Positions 16,664 through 23,197 of a DNA stretch of 64,000 bases are shown one piece after another. The position numbers were made by a program, and so were the translations under genes. This stretch comes from JAAYTY01 sp964569245 (GTDB lineage Bacteria; Fermentibacterota; Fermentibacteria; Fermentibacterales; Fermentibacteraceae): assembly GCA_964569245.1 (NCBI GenBank), contig CAZMTK010000007.1:52527-116526 (forward strand), in the 5' to 3' direction. A model generated the notes under the pieces. It saw only the letters and a program-made list of their open reading frames with translations, searched no databases and had not been told where the DNA came from. Each line of letters starts with the position of its first letter. Position 1 is the stretch's first letter.

Positions 16664-18346
16664 ATGACCAGGATCGTTCTGATGATGCTGGCTCTGGCTC
16701 CCGCCGCGACGGCAGTGCGCTCGGTCTGCGGCACCGAGGAGCTGCTCCCGATCGGGTTCACCGAGGAGGAGCTCGCGAGGCTCAACGAGATAGGAACCTA
16801 TGTCGCAGCCACCCCGCCTCCGCCGGCAGGCACGCGGAACCCCGGCGAGTTCGAGCCCATGACAGGCGTGCTCATCCGCTGGCCGATGGACCTGCCGTAC
16901 AGCTTCATCGTCGACGCCTCGAACCACGTGACGGTCTGGGTCATCTGCACTTCGAGCCAGCAGGCCTCGGTCGTCTCCGCCTTCACCGCGGCAGGCGTGA
17001 ACATGTCCAACGTGGACTTCGTGCTCACCGCGTCGAACTCCATATGGGTGAGGGACTACGGCCCCTGGTTCCTGATGCTCCCCGACGGCTCCTGCGGCAT
17101 CTTCGACTTCGACTACAACAGGCCCCGGCCCGACGACGACGCAGTGCCCGGCGTGATCGGAACGCAGTGGGGGATTCCTGTGTACTCGTCCGACATCGTG
17201 CACACCGGCGGCAACTACATGTCCACCGGGCTCGGGCAGTCGATGTCCACCAACCTCGTGATCGACGAGAACGGAGGGAACGAGGACTGGGTGGACTCCC
17301 AGATGAGCCTCTACTGCGGGGTGGACGACTACTTCACGATGGAGGACCCGCAAGCGAGCTACATCGACCACATCGACTGCTGGGCCAAGATGCTGAGCCC
17401 CGACAGGATCCTCGTTCTCCAGGTGCCGCCCGGAAACCCCGACTATGCGGCCCTTGAGGCGATGGCCGACCTGTTCGAGGCCTCAGAATGCCCCTGGGGC
17501 ACGAACTGGCAGGTGTTCAGGGTCTTCTCGGGCGGAACAGAGGGCTACACTAACAGCATCATCATCAACGACAGGGTCTATATGCCCACGTGGAACACCT
17601 CCAACGACTCGCCCGCGATTGCCGCCTACCAGGCAGCGATGCCGGGATACACGATAGTCGGCACCTACCACGGAACCTGGCTCAACACCGATGCCATCCA
17701 CTGCAGGGCGATGGGCGTGACCGATCCCGAGATGCTCTGGATCGATCACACCCCTGTCGCCTCGCCCCAGCCTGCCGGGTCTCCAGTGCAGGTCAGCGCA
17801 TTCATAAGGGCGTTCCCCGGCAACGCTCTCCAGTTGCACGACCTCTACTACCGCACCGGCACCTCGGGGCCCTTCACGAAGATCACCATGACATCCTCGG
17901 GTTCGAACACCTTCACTGCTTCGATTCCAGGGCAGGCCGCCGGCGCAACCGTGCAGTACTACATCCAGGCGACCGACGACTCTGGAAGGGACGAGAGGCA
18001 TCCCCACTACGCGCCGGTCACGTGGTGCCACCAGTACGTTACCTCCACGACGGGCTTCGAGCACGAGGGCGAGGTGGCGCCGGGATTCATCGTCTCCAGC
18101 CCGGTTCCGAACCCCTTCGCGTCTTGCGTGAGATTCGGGGTGGCGGCGCCTGAGGGCGCTCCGGTGACCGCCGCCGTGTGGGACCTCGCAGGCAGGCTCG
18201 TGTGCAGGCTCTACGAGGGAGAGGGATCGGGAGTCTCAGATCTGATCTCGTGGACTCCGGGTCCGGAGGTGCCGAGCGGAGTCTATCTCGTAGCGGTGAC
18301 TGCAGGGGACGCCGCCTGGTCCGACAGGGTGACGTTCGTGAGGTAG
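16664..18346 (+). CDS. Secreted peptidyl-arginine deiminase/agmatine deiminase family protein with T9SS-like tail
   Basis: A 560-residue secreted protein. The signal peptide (MTRIVLMMLALAPAATA) follows GGAGG at the ATG. Residues about 60-360 match the PAD/agmatine deiminase fold of guanidino-modifying enzymes. Visible elements are SIWVRDYGPWF (substrate Asp), HTGGNYMSTG, HIDCWAKML (catalytic His) and HCRAMGVTD (nucleophile Cys). It should hydrolyse a guanidino group, giving citrulline from peptidyl-arginine or carbamoylputrescine from agmatine; secretion favours a protein or peptide substrate. An Ig-like region follows, then a FlgD-like sorting tail (VWDLAGRLVCRLYEG ... VPSGVYLVAV). This resembles the layout of the Porphyromonas deiminase. 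Confidence 0.85.
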   Translation: MTRIVLMMLALAPAATAVRSVCGTEELLPIGFTEEELARLNEIGTYVAATPPPPAGTRNPGEFEPMTGVLIRWPMDLPYSFIVDASNHVTVWVICTSSQQASVVSAFTAAGVNMSNVDFVLTASNSIWVRDYGPWFLMLPDGSCGIFDFDYNRPRPDDDAVPGVIGTQWGIPVYSSDIVHTGGNYMSTGLGQSMSTNLVIDENGGNEDWVDSQMSLYCGVDDYFTMEDPQASYIDHIDCWAKMLSPDRILVLQVPPGNPDYAALEAMADLFEASECPWGTNWQVFRVFSGGTEGYTNSIIINDRVYMPTWNTSNDSPAIAAYQAAMPGYTIVGTYHGTWLNTDAIHCRAMGVTDPEMLWIDHTPVASPQPAGSPVQVSAFIRAFPGNALQLHDLYYRTGTSGPFTKITMTSSGSNTFTASIPGQAAGATVQYYIQATDDSGRDERHPHYAPVTWCHQYVTSTTGFEHEGEVAPGFIVSSPVPNPFASCVRFGVAAPEGAPVTAAVWDLAGRLVCRLYEGEGSGVSDLISWTPGPEVPSGVYLVAVTAGDAAWSDRVTFVR

Positions 18347-18355
18347 ATGTACGAG

Positions 18356-18385
18356 CCGTGAGCCCGGGGAGGCCCGGGCTCACGG
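18356..18385 (+). terminator. GC hairpin after the deiminase gene
   Basis: Arms CCGTGAGCCCGGG and CCCGGGCTCACGG pair perfectly around GAGG, ten bases past the stop at 18346. No T-tract follows, as with the other hairpins of this genome. Confidence 0.6.
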
Positions 18386-18397
18386 TCCCCATCGCAA

Positions 18398-18477
18398 AGC
18401 CGCCTCTGCGCCGAGCTCTCTTCGCCGCCCGGGCGAACGCCCCGGCGAATCCGGGACCCTGCGGCTTCGAGGCGGCT
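18398..18477. repeat. Long-range inverted repeat after arfB
   Basis: AGCCGCCTC at 18398 and its complement at 18469 enclose about 62 bases that can form further GC stems around a TTCG loop. On the minus strand, three Ts follow the last arm, so it may end arfB transcription. Pairing was judged by eye. Confidence 0.35.
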
Positions 18478-18489
18478 GACGCCCTGCGC

Positions 18490-18939
18490 CTACTCCTCCC
18501 AGTCGTCCGGAAGGGCGGGGGGCCTTCTGGACCTCTTCACCCCGCCTCTGCGGCGCTTTCCCTCAAGGCGCCTCTCGCGCTCCGCGCCAGGGATCTCCGT
18601 GGGAATCCTCTCTTCAGGCTCCTCCAGGGCCTTCCTCACCAGCTCGACCAGCCTCCTCACGGCCTCCTCGCGGTTCTCCGCCTGGGTCCTGTGCGTACGG
18701 GCGGTTATCACTATCACGCCCGAGGCCGTCGCCCGCCTTCCGGCCAGGCTGATGAGCCGCATCCTGACCTCCTCCTGGAGCGCTCTCGAGCCTGCCGCAT
18801 CGAATCTGAGCCGGACAGCGGTCGAGACCTTGTTGACGTTCTGTCCCCCGGGCCCGGGCGCCCTGAGGAAGGTGAATTCCAGTTCGCGGTCCTCGATTGC
18901 GTGCTCGTCGTCTATCCTGATCGCCACGGTCTCACTCAT
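18490..18939 (-). CDS. arfB: Alternative ribosome-rescue factor / peptidyl-tRNA hydrolase ArfB
   Basis: A 149-residue protein of the YaeJ/ArfB family, which enters ribosomes stalled on broken mRNA and hydrolyses the peptidyl-tRNA. The release-factor GGQ motif lies in RAPGPGGQNVNKVST (about residues 25-40). The tail is strongly basic (KRRRGGVKRSRRPP) and in this family inserts into the mRNA channel. The ATG at 18939 follows GGCGGAGGG. The open frame extends far upstream to 19488, but that part overlaps the divergent Dabb gene and is not coding. Confidence 0.9.
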   Translation of the reverse strand: MSETVAIRIDDEHAIEDRELEFTFLRAPGPGGQNVNKVSTAVRLRFDAAGSRALQEEVRMRLISLAGRRATASGVIVITARTHRTQAENREEAVRRLVELVRKALEEPEERIPTEIPGAERERRLEGKRRRGGVKRSRRPPALPDDWEE

Positions 18940-19008
18940 CCCTCCGCCCGGGATATATTCCCGCAGAGCGGATGGCCGTGCAACGGGCGCTCGGAGGGCG
19001 GGAGGCCG

Positions 19009-19311
19009 ATGGTAAGGCACGTGGTTATGTGGAGAGTTGCCGAGAGCGGCGACGAGGGTCTGGGCCCCGTCAACGCCCTGCGCGTGAAGAGGGCGCTCGA
19101 GTCGCTGAACGGCAGGATTCCGGGCATGCTCCGTCTGGAGGTGGGCATCGAGCCGCACCTCGAAGAGGGCCGCAGCGAGATAGTCCTCCTGTCCGACTTC
19201 GAGAGCAGGGAGGCCCTGGAGCGCTACAGGGAGCATCCAACGCACGCCGCCGTCGTGCCCATCGTACGCTCGGTCTGCAGCGACAGGCGATGCATCGACT
19301 ACGAGAGATGA
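19009..19311 (+). CDS. Dabb (stress-responsive alpha/beta barrel) domain protein
   Basis: A 100-residue single-domain protein that starts with the typical Dabb opening (MVRHVVMWRV) and has the later RIPGMLRLEVGIEP and REALERYREHPTHAAV segments. The fold is a ferredoxin-like dimer of about this length. Biochemical roles in the family vary and none can be given here. The ATG follows GGGAGG. It diverges from arfB over 69 bp containing TATATT at 18954-18959, a possible -10. Confidence 0.8.
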   Translation: MVRHVVMWRVAESGDEGLGPVNALRVKRALESLNGRIPGMLRLEVGIEPHLEEGRSEIVLLSDFESREALERYREHPTHAAVVPIVRSVCSDRRCIDYER

Positions 19312-19390
19312 ACGGGGAATGCCCGGCCTCGACGCAGAGCATGTCATGCGTCGTTCCGGCATGGAAGCGAAGAGACACAGCGGAGGAGCC

Positions 19391-19738
19391 ATGACGAGGA
19401 GCTTTCTTGCAGCCGTTCTTGCCTCGATAGCTGCCGCCGCGGCGGCGGGCACAGTGGTGATCGAGAACTCGACCGGCGGGTGGGACATCGTACGCGTCTA
19501 CATTGCCGCCTTCGGCGCCCGGACCTGGGGGCCCGACAGACTCGAGGGCACGGTGCTCGAGGACGGCGATGCCTGGAGCCTCGGAGTTCCCAGCGGAATC
19601 TACAGCATACGCCTCGTGGACGAGGACGGCGACACCTATTCGCGCATGTCAGTGCCGGTCATGGACACCCTGCGATGGGAGGTCACGCTGGAGGACCTGG
19701 ACAGCAACGTTCCCTCGACCGGGTTCTCGTCCGGTTGA
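19391..19738 (+). CDS. Small hypothetical secreted protein
   Basis: A 115-residue protein with a signal peptide (SFLAAVLASIAAAAAAG) and a compact beta-rich remainder containing TVVIENSTGGWDIVRVYIA and GIYSIRLVDEDGDTYSR, which resembles a small Ig-like or C2-like domain. The ATG at 19391 follows GGAGGAG; an in-frame start at 19319 is less likely because it would place the signal peptide internally. No family is recognised. It lies between the Dabb gene and mscL on the same strand. Confidence 0.6.
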   Translation: MTRSFLAAVLASIAAAAAAGTVVIENSTGGWDIVRVYIAAFGARTWGPDRLEGTVLEDGDAWSLGVPSGIYSIRLVDEDGDTYSRMSVPVMDTLRWEVTLEDLDSNVPSTGFSSG

Positions 19739-19827
19739 GGATAGCAAGCCTTCCGGCGGAAGGCGATCGCCGACACGAGCCGCACCAAGGGGCGGCAGCT
19801 CCGGAAAGAGTGTGAAGGAGGGGGACC

Positions 19828-20250
19828 GTGCTGAAGGCTTTCCGTGAATTCGCCATGAAGGGCAACGTGATGGACCTGGCCGTGGCGGTGATAATGGGCG
19901 CCGCCTTCGGAGCGATAGTCAACTCCCTCGTGAACGACGTCATCATGCCTCCCATAGGGCTCCTCCTCGGCGGAGTGGACTTCTCGAACTTCTTCCTGGT
20001 GCTGAAGGGCGCGGGCGACTACCCCACTCTCGCCGCTGCGCAGGAGGCCGGCGCCGCCACGATCAACTACGGCGTCTTCCTCAACAAGGTCGTCAGCTTC
20101 CTCATCGTCTCATTCTCGGTGTTCCTTCTCGTCAGGGCGGCTGGCAGGCTCCAGCGGAAGAAGGCGGAGGCTCCTGCTCCTCCTCCCGAGCCGTCACCCG
20201 AGGCGAAGCTGCTGGCCGAGATCAGGGATCTGCTGAAGTCCGGTCGCTGA
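19828..20250 (+). CDS. mscL: Large-conductance mechanosensitive channel
   Basis: A 140-residue inner-membrane channel that opens under hypo-osmotic shock. It shows the family signature at the N-terminus (FREFAMKGNVMDLAVAVIMG), the first pore helix with closely packed Gly/Ala, the periplasmic loop and a second helix (VVSFLIVSFSVFLLV). A Pro-rich linker leads to the C-terminal helix bundle (EAKLLAEIRDLL). GTG start with GGAGGGGG upstream. A second mechanosensitive channel (MscS type) lies 11 kb away. Confidence 0.95.
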   Translation: MLKAFREFAMKGNVMDLAVAVIMGAAFGAIVNSLVNDVIMPPIGLLLGGVDFSNFFLVLKGAGDYPTLAAAQEAGAATINYGVFLNKVVSFLIVSFSVFLLVRAAGRLQRKKAEAPAPPPEPSPEAKLLAEIRDLLKSGR

Positions 20251-20255
20251 GCGCA

Positions 20256-20285
20256 GGAGGCGGGGGTATGACAGCCCCCGCCTCC
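20256..20285. terminator. Hairpin between mscL and the homocysteine operon
   Basis: GGAGGCGGGGG and CCCCCGCCTCC pair around an eight-base loop between two convergent stops. It can serve both strands. There is no T-tract. Confidence 0.6.
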
Positions 20286-20309
20286 AAGAGCCCCGCCGCG
20301 GAATCTCGA

Positions 20310-21509
20310 TCAGGCGCGGAGAGTCGCCGAGAGAGGAATCGCACGCATCCCCGAGTCCGGCCCTGGAAGCGGCGCCACCGGGCTGGAGAGAAGGAAGGAC
20401 CCTGCCCGGATCCTGTCTCTGAGGATGCACGAGATCCTCATAGCCTGGTGGAGGCTGGACATCGGGACCGTCCTGACCTCGCGTCCGCAGACCGCTATCC
20501 TCCCCGACCTGAGCTCCTCGTAGCTCACGTGCCCGAGCGTCCCGCCCGACCGTTCCGGGTAGTCCCTCGAGTAGTCGACGACGGGAGCCTTTATGTCGCG
20601 GTTCCTGACGGCGGTGAAGAAGGCCATCTCCTCGTCCAGGACAGGGATCGGCACGCCGATCCCTACGGCGAGAGATGCTCCGTATCCCCGAATGGAGACG
20701 CCCCTTACGAACTCCGGACTCATCCCCCGGAGATCCCCCGTCACCGAGAGCGTCCCCGAGCCTCCCAGCGGTATGCCCCTCTCGCTGCGGGCGACGCAGG
20801 GCGAGTGCTGGGTGCCGTGCCCCGTGACGTATCCCTGTCCGCCGCCGAGGAAGATCCTGGTTCCAAGGCCGATGGTCCTGTAGAACGGGTCGTTGAGCAG
20901 GGGCGAGAGCTCTCCTGCGCTGCAGTAGGCCGCATTGCCCGGCCCCGGTCGGAGAATCCCCATGTAAGTGTGGATGGGACTTCGGGAGTAGGCGTTCACC
21001 GCGACCGAGTAGTTCTGGTAGCAGTTCCTCGGATTGAGCAGCACTGCATCGGTCAGGGTGCCGAGGCTCACGAGGGTGCGGAGCTCCCTGGCGGGATAGC
21101 AGTCGGTGCCGTGCCCTGTCGCCCTCAGCTCGACCTCCCTCCCGCGCAGGAGGTCCTCTATCACGTGCCCGCCCCCGTACGCGAACCTCCCTGGTCCGGC
21201 GGAGTTGCCTGGATCGTCCTCCCTGAGCGAAGTGGCTCCCAGGAACAGGTCCACCGCTGCGAGGCCCGCGTGGGCCGGGACGCCGTTCAGGGTGGCCGTC
21301 TTCAGCTTTATCCTGGGCGACGGATGGCCGATGTTGAGCAGGATTCCGCTCGAGCACATCGGCGCGAAGGTGCCGGTGGTGACGACATCCACCCGCTCTG
21401 CTGCAGCGCGCGTTCCTTCGGCTTCGACGATGCTCTTCATCTCTGCGGCAGTCACCACCACCGCCCTGCCCTCGCGAATCCTGGAGTTGATCTCCTCGAT
21501 GCTCTTCAC
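20310..21509 (-). CDS. DUF39 homocysteine biosynthesis protein (aspartate-semialdehyde sulfurtransferase)
   Basis: A 399-residue DUF39/COG1900 protein. In methanogens (MA1821 of Methanosarcina acetivorans) this family, with a NIL-ferredoxin partner, makes homocysteine directly from aspartate semialdehyde and sulfide in place of the O-acyl-homoserine route. Family marks seen are SIEEINSRIREGRAVVVTA near the start, TTGTFAPMCSSG with a conserved Cys, the PRNCYQNYSVAVN Cys segment and GGGQGYVTGHGTQH. The GTG at 21509 overlaps the stop of the ferredoxin gene (GTGA) and has GGAGGTGAG upstream. Third gene of a tight three-gene operon. Confidence 0.88.
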   Translation of the reverse strand: MKSIEEINSRIREGRAVVVTAAEMKSIVEAEGTRAAAERVDVVTTGTFAPMCSSGILLNIGHPSPRIKLKTATLNGVPAHAGLAAVDLFLGATSLREDDPGNSAGPGRFAYGGGHVIEDLLRGREVELRATGHGTDCYPARELRTLVSLGTLTDAVLLNPRNCYQNYSVAVNAYSRSPIHTYMGILRPGPGNAAYCSAGELSPLLNDPFYRTIGLGTRIFLGGGQGYVTGHGTQHSPCVARSERGIPLGGSGTLSVTGDLRGMSPEFVRGVSIRGYGASLAVGIGVPIPVLDEEMAFFTAVRNRDIKAPVVDYSRDYPERSGGTLGHVSYEELRSGRIAVCGREVRTVPMSSLHQAMRISCILRDRIRAGSFLLSSPVAPLPGPDSGMRAIPLSATLRA

Positions 21510-21946
21510 GGCCTCACCTCCGTGAAGCCGAAGGCCGCGCCAGGAGCGATCGCCCCGTAAGGACAGACTTCGATGCAGAACCCGCAGGCGATGCACCTGG
21601 TCATGTCCAGGGCCACCCTCCAGTCATCCCCGCAGATGACGATGGCTCCGGCAGGACACTGGCCTGCACATGCACCGCAGTGGGTGCACAGCTCCCCGTC
21701 GAGCGCGAGCCCCTCGCCCGGCGGGGCGATCCTCACTCCGCTGGAGGAGAGGTAGCCGAGAGCGCCCTCCACCTCCGGCTCCTCTCCCTCAACGACGGCC
21801 AGCATCCTCCCCACCTCCGAGGGCGATATCCTGGCATGGAGGATGTTGATCTCAACCTCGAATCCCCGCACGGCCCTGCTCACCAGGGGCTGCTCCACCC
21901 GGCCGGGAGGGAACTCCAGAAGAACGGTTCTCGACGCCCTGCTCAC
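21506..21946 (-). CDS. NIL-domain ferredoxin, homocysteine synthesis partner
   Basis: A 146-residue protein with an N-terminal NIL domain (about residues 5-75), the small regulatory fold also found in methionine ABC transporters, and a C-terminal pair of [4Fe-4S] motifs: CTHCGACAGQCPAG and CIACGFCIEVCPYG. It matches MA1822-type proteins that work with DUF39 proteins in sulfur transfer to aspartate semialdehyde. The GTG start overlaps the upstream UPF0280 stop, and its own stop overlaps the DUF39 start, so all three are translationally coupled. Confidence 0.88.
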   Translation of the reverse strand: MSRASRTVLLEFPPGRVEQPLVSRAVRGFEVEINILHARISPSEVGRMLAVVEGEEPEVEGALGYLSSSGVRIAPPGEGLALDGELCTHCGACAGQCPAGAIVICGDDWRVALDMTRCIACGFCIEVCPYGAIAPGAAFGFTEVRP

Positions 21947-22695
21947 CTCTCGATCCTCCCGTCCAGGAAGCCAGCCAGTCTGACCGGCCCCCAGAATGAC
22001 GCCTTCTCCCCCGCAGAGGCGTACAGCCCTATGAGCCTGCCTCTGAGCCTTTCCTCCCCCACGATCCGCTCGACGTCATCCGCTCCGCATACCAGGTTGC
22101 CTATCGCCGTGGCCGCGGCATCCGCCTCCGCAGCGCTCCCGGAGATGGCCGTGACCGCGTCCGCCCCTCCCAGCGACACCGAGTGCCCCACGGTGGCGCT
22201 GGAAGTGCAGATTCCCACACCGCCGGACGCGTCGATCTCGAACACCGGGCATGCCCTGAAGGGCGAATCCTCGCCGGCATAGACTGCAAAGCGCAGCAGG
22301 CCGGGAAGCCTGGCATAGACGTCCCCCCCGTTCTCCACGATTACAGCCTGTGCTCCGGCCTCGAGGATCCTCAGGGCGATCTCGTCCGCTATCGCACCCG
22401 ACACGGCCGCCATGGGCCCCACTCCCCAGGTCTCGCCGCATTCGCGCATTCGCCTCGAAGCCCCTCCAGCCAGGCCGCCGGCCCCAAGGGGAGCCATGGA
22501 TGCGAGGAAGGCGGGATCGGCGAGGATCTCGGTCTCGATCTCCGACCGGGCATCCTCCAGCGCTTCCATCGCGTCGCGGGAAGGCGAGCAGTCGCAGACG
22601 ATCCTGACATCCGTCTCGCCTGCCTTGAGATCCAGCCTTCTGCAGCCCTCAGGGGCAGGCCAGTCTCTGTAGGCCCGCCTTGTGTATGCGTTCAT
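21943..22695 (-). CDS. UPF0280 (ApbE-like) family protein
   Basis: A 250-residue COG2122/UPF0280 protein, related in fold to the FAD:protein FMN transferase ApbE. Visible are GPMAAVSGAIADEIA, the VENGGDVYAR motif and GICTSSATVGHSVSLGGADAVT, all positioned as in ApbE-like proteins. The methanogen homologue (MA1715) has been linked to the DUF39 homocysteine pathway, and the gene order here supports that link. AAGGAGG precedes the ATG. First gene of the operon; the 500 bp upstream holds a possible leader transcript. Confidence 0.85.
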   Translation of the reverse strand: MNAYTRRAYRDWPAPEGCRRLDLKAGETDVRIVCDCSPSRDAMEALEDARSEIETEILADPAFLASMAPLGAGGLAGGASRRMRECGETWGVGPMAAVSGAIADEIALRILEAGAQAVIVENGGDVYARLPGLLRFAVYAGEDSPFRACPVFEIDASGGVGICTSSATVGHSVSLGGADAVTAISGSAAEADAAATAIGNLVCGADDVERIVGEERLRGRLIGLYASAGEKASFWGPVRLAGFLDGRIER

Positions 22696-22930
22696 TCATC
22701 CTCCTTGCTGCCTCCCCGAAACTGCGAGCGCCGCTGTCGCCCCCAGGGGAGGGACTCTGCACCTCTCAGGCCCGACAACCCGCTGCACGAGGCCCGCGAG
22801 GCGGCCCGGGAGAGCGGTGCGCACGACAAGCGCCATGAGCGCTCTCCCGAAGCGGCCCTGCGGTCGTTGGCCAGCGAGGCTGGCTGGCTCCGGCGCTTCC
22901 GGAGCTCGTGTGCAGTGCTGTATCAGTCGG

Positions 22931-22958
22931 AAAAAGCCCCGGGAGGAGGCCCGGGGCT
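22931..22958 (-). terminator. Intrinsic terminator with U-tract upstream of the homocysteine operon
   Basis: On the minus strand, AGCCCCGGG and CCCGGGGCT pair around a six-base loop and are followed directly by TTTTT. It is the best classical Rho-independent terminator in the window. It sits between a promoter-like site and the UPF0280 gene, where an attenuator would be. Confidence 0.7.
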
Positions 22959-22980
22959 CGGAATGCCGCTGGAGCGGATC

Positions 22981-23064
22981 CTAGGCCGGGCTCCTCCCGG
23001 GGGTGCGCATCGCCATCCAGGCGCCGTGCGCCAGGGAGAACGATGTCACAGAGCATCCGGCCAT
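22981..23064 (-). CDS. Possible 27-residue leader peptide or small protein
   Basis: An ATG with GGGAG six bases upstream opens a 27-codon frame (MAGCSVTSFSLAHGAWMAMR and seven more residues) that ends in TAG 23 bases before the terminator hairpin. It lies within the predicted transcript from the promoter at 23094-23122. The peptide has three Met and one Cys but no run of one amino acid, so classical ribosome-stalling attenuation is not obvious. It may instead be noncoding RNA. Confidence 0.3.
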   Translation of the reverse strand: MAGCSVTSFSLAHGAWMAMRTPGRSPA

Positions 23065-23093
23065 GACTGCTCCCGCCTTTCGAAATCCGCGGT

Positions 23094-23122
23094 TCAATAG
23101 CCCCCTGCTCGCTCTCTGTCAA
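23094..23122 (-). promoter_or_regulatory. Sigma70-like promoter, minus strand
   Basis: TTGACA (perfect -35) and TATTGA (-10) are 17 bases apart on the minus strand. The start of transcription would be near 23087, giving an RNA of about 155 nt to the terminator. Confidence 0.45.
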
Positions 23123-23197
23123 GGCATGGCACCGGATCAGGCCATCCGCGATAATCCGATGCCGGGATCGACTCCGGCGCGACACTGGAGGTTCGAC

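Larger units (their letters stand above)
22696..23197. other. 500-bp region between homocysteine operon and secreted-protein gene
   Basis: No conserved gene is seen. On the minus strand it holds, in order, a sigma70-like promoter, a 27-codon ORF and an intrinsic terminator (listed separately), then about 235 bp of leader before the UPF0280 start. On the plus strand, GATAAT at 23150-23155 could be the -10 for the gene at 23198. I did not recognise a known riboswitch class (SAM, SAH) by eye. Confidence 0.5.

Noticed and set aside
20194..21357. Minus-strand ORF of 387 codons overlapping the DUF39 gene
   Set aside because: Frame-shifted shadow with Arg/Gly/Pro-rich text; the DUF39 frame carries the conserved motifs.
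22696..22760. SAM/SAH riboswitch before UPF0280
   Set aside because: The leader lacks the conserved cores of SAM-I, SAM-II, SAM-IV and SAH classes as far as I can judge by eye.
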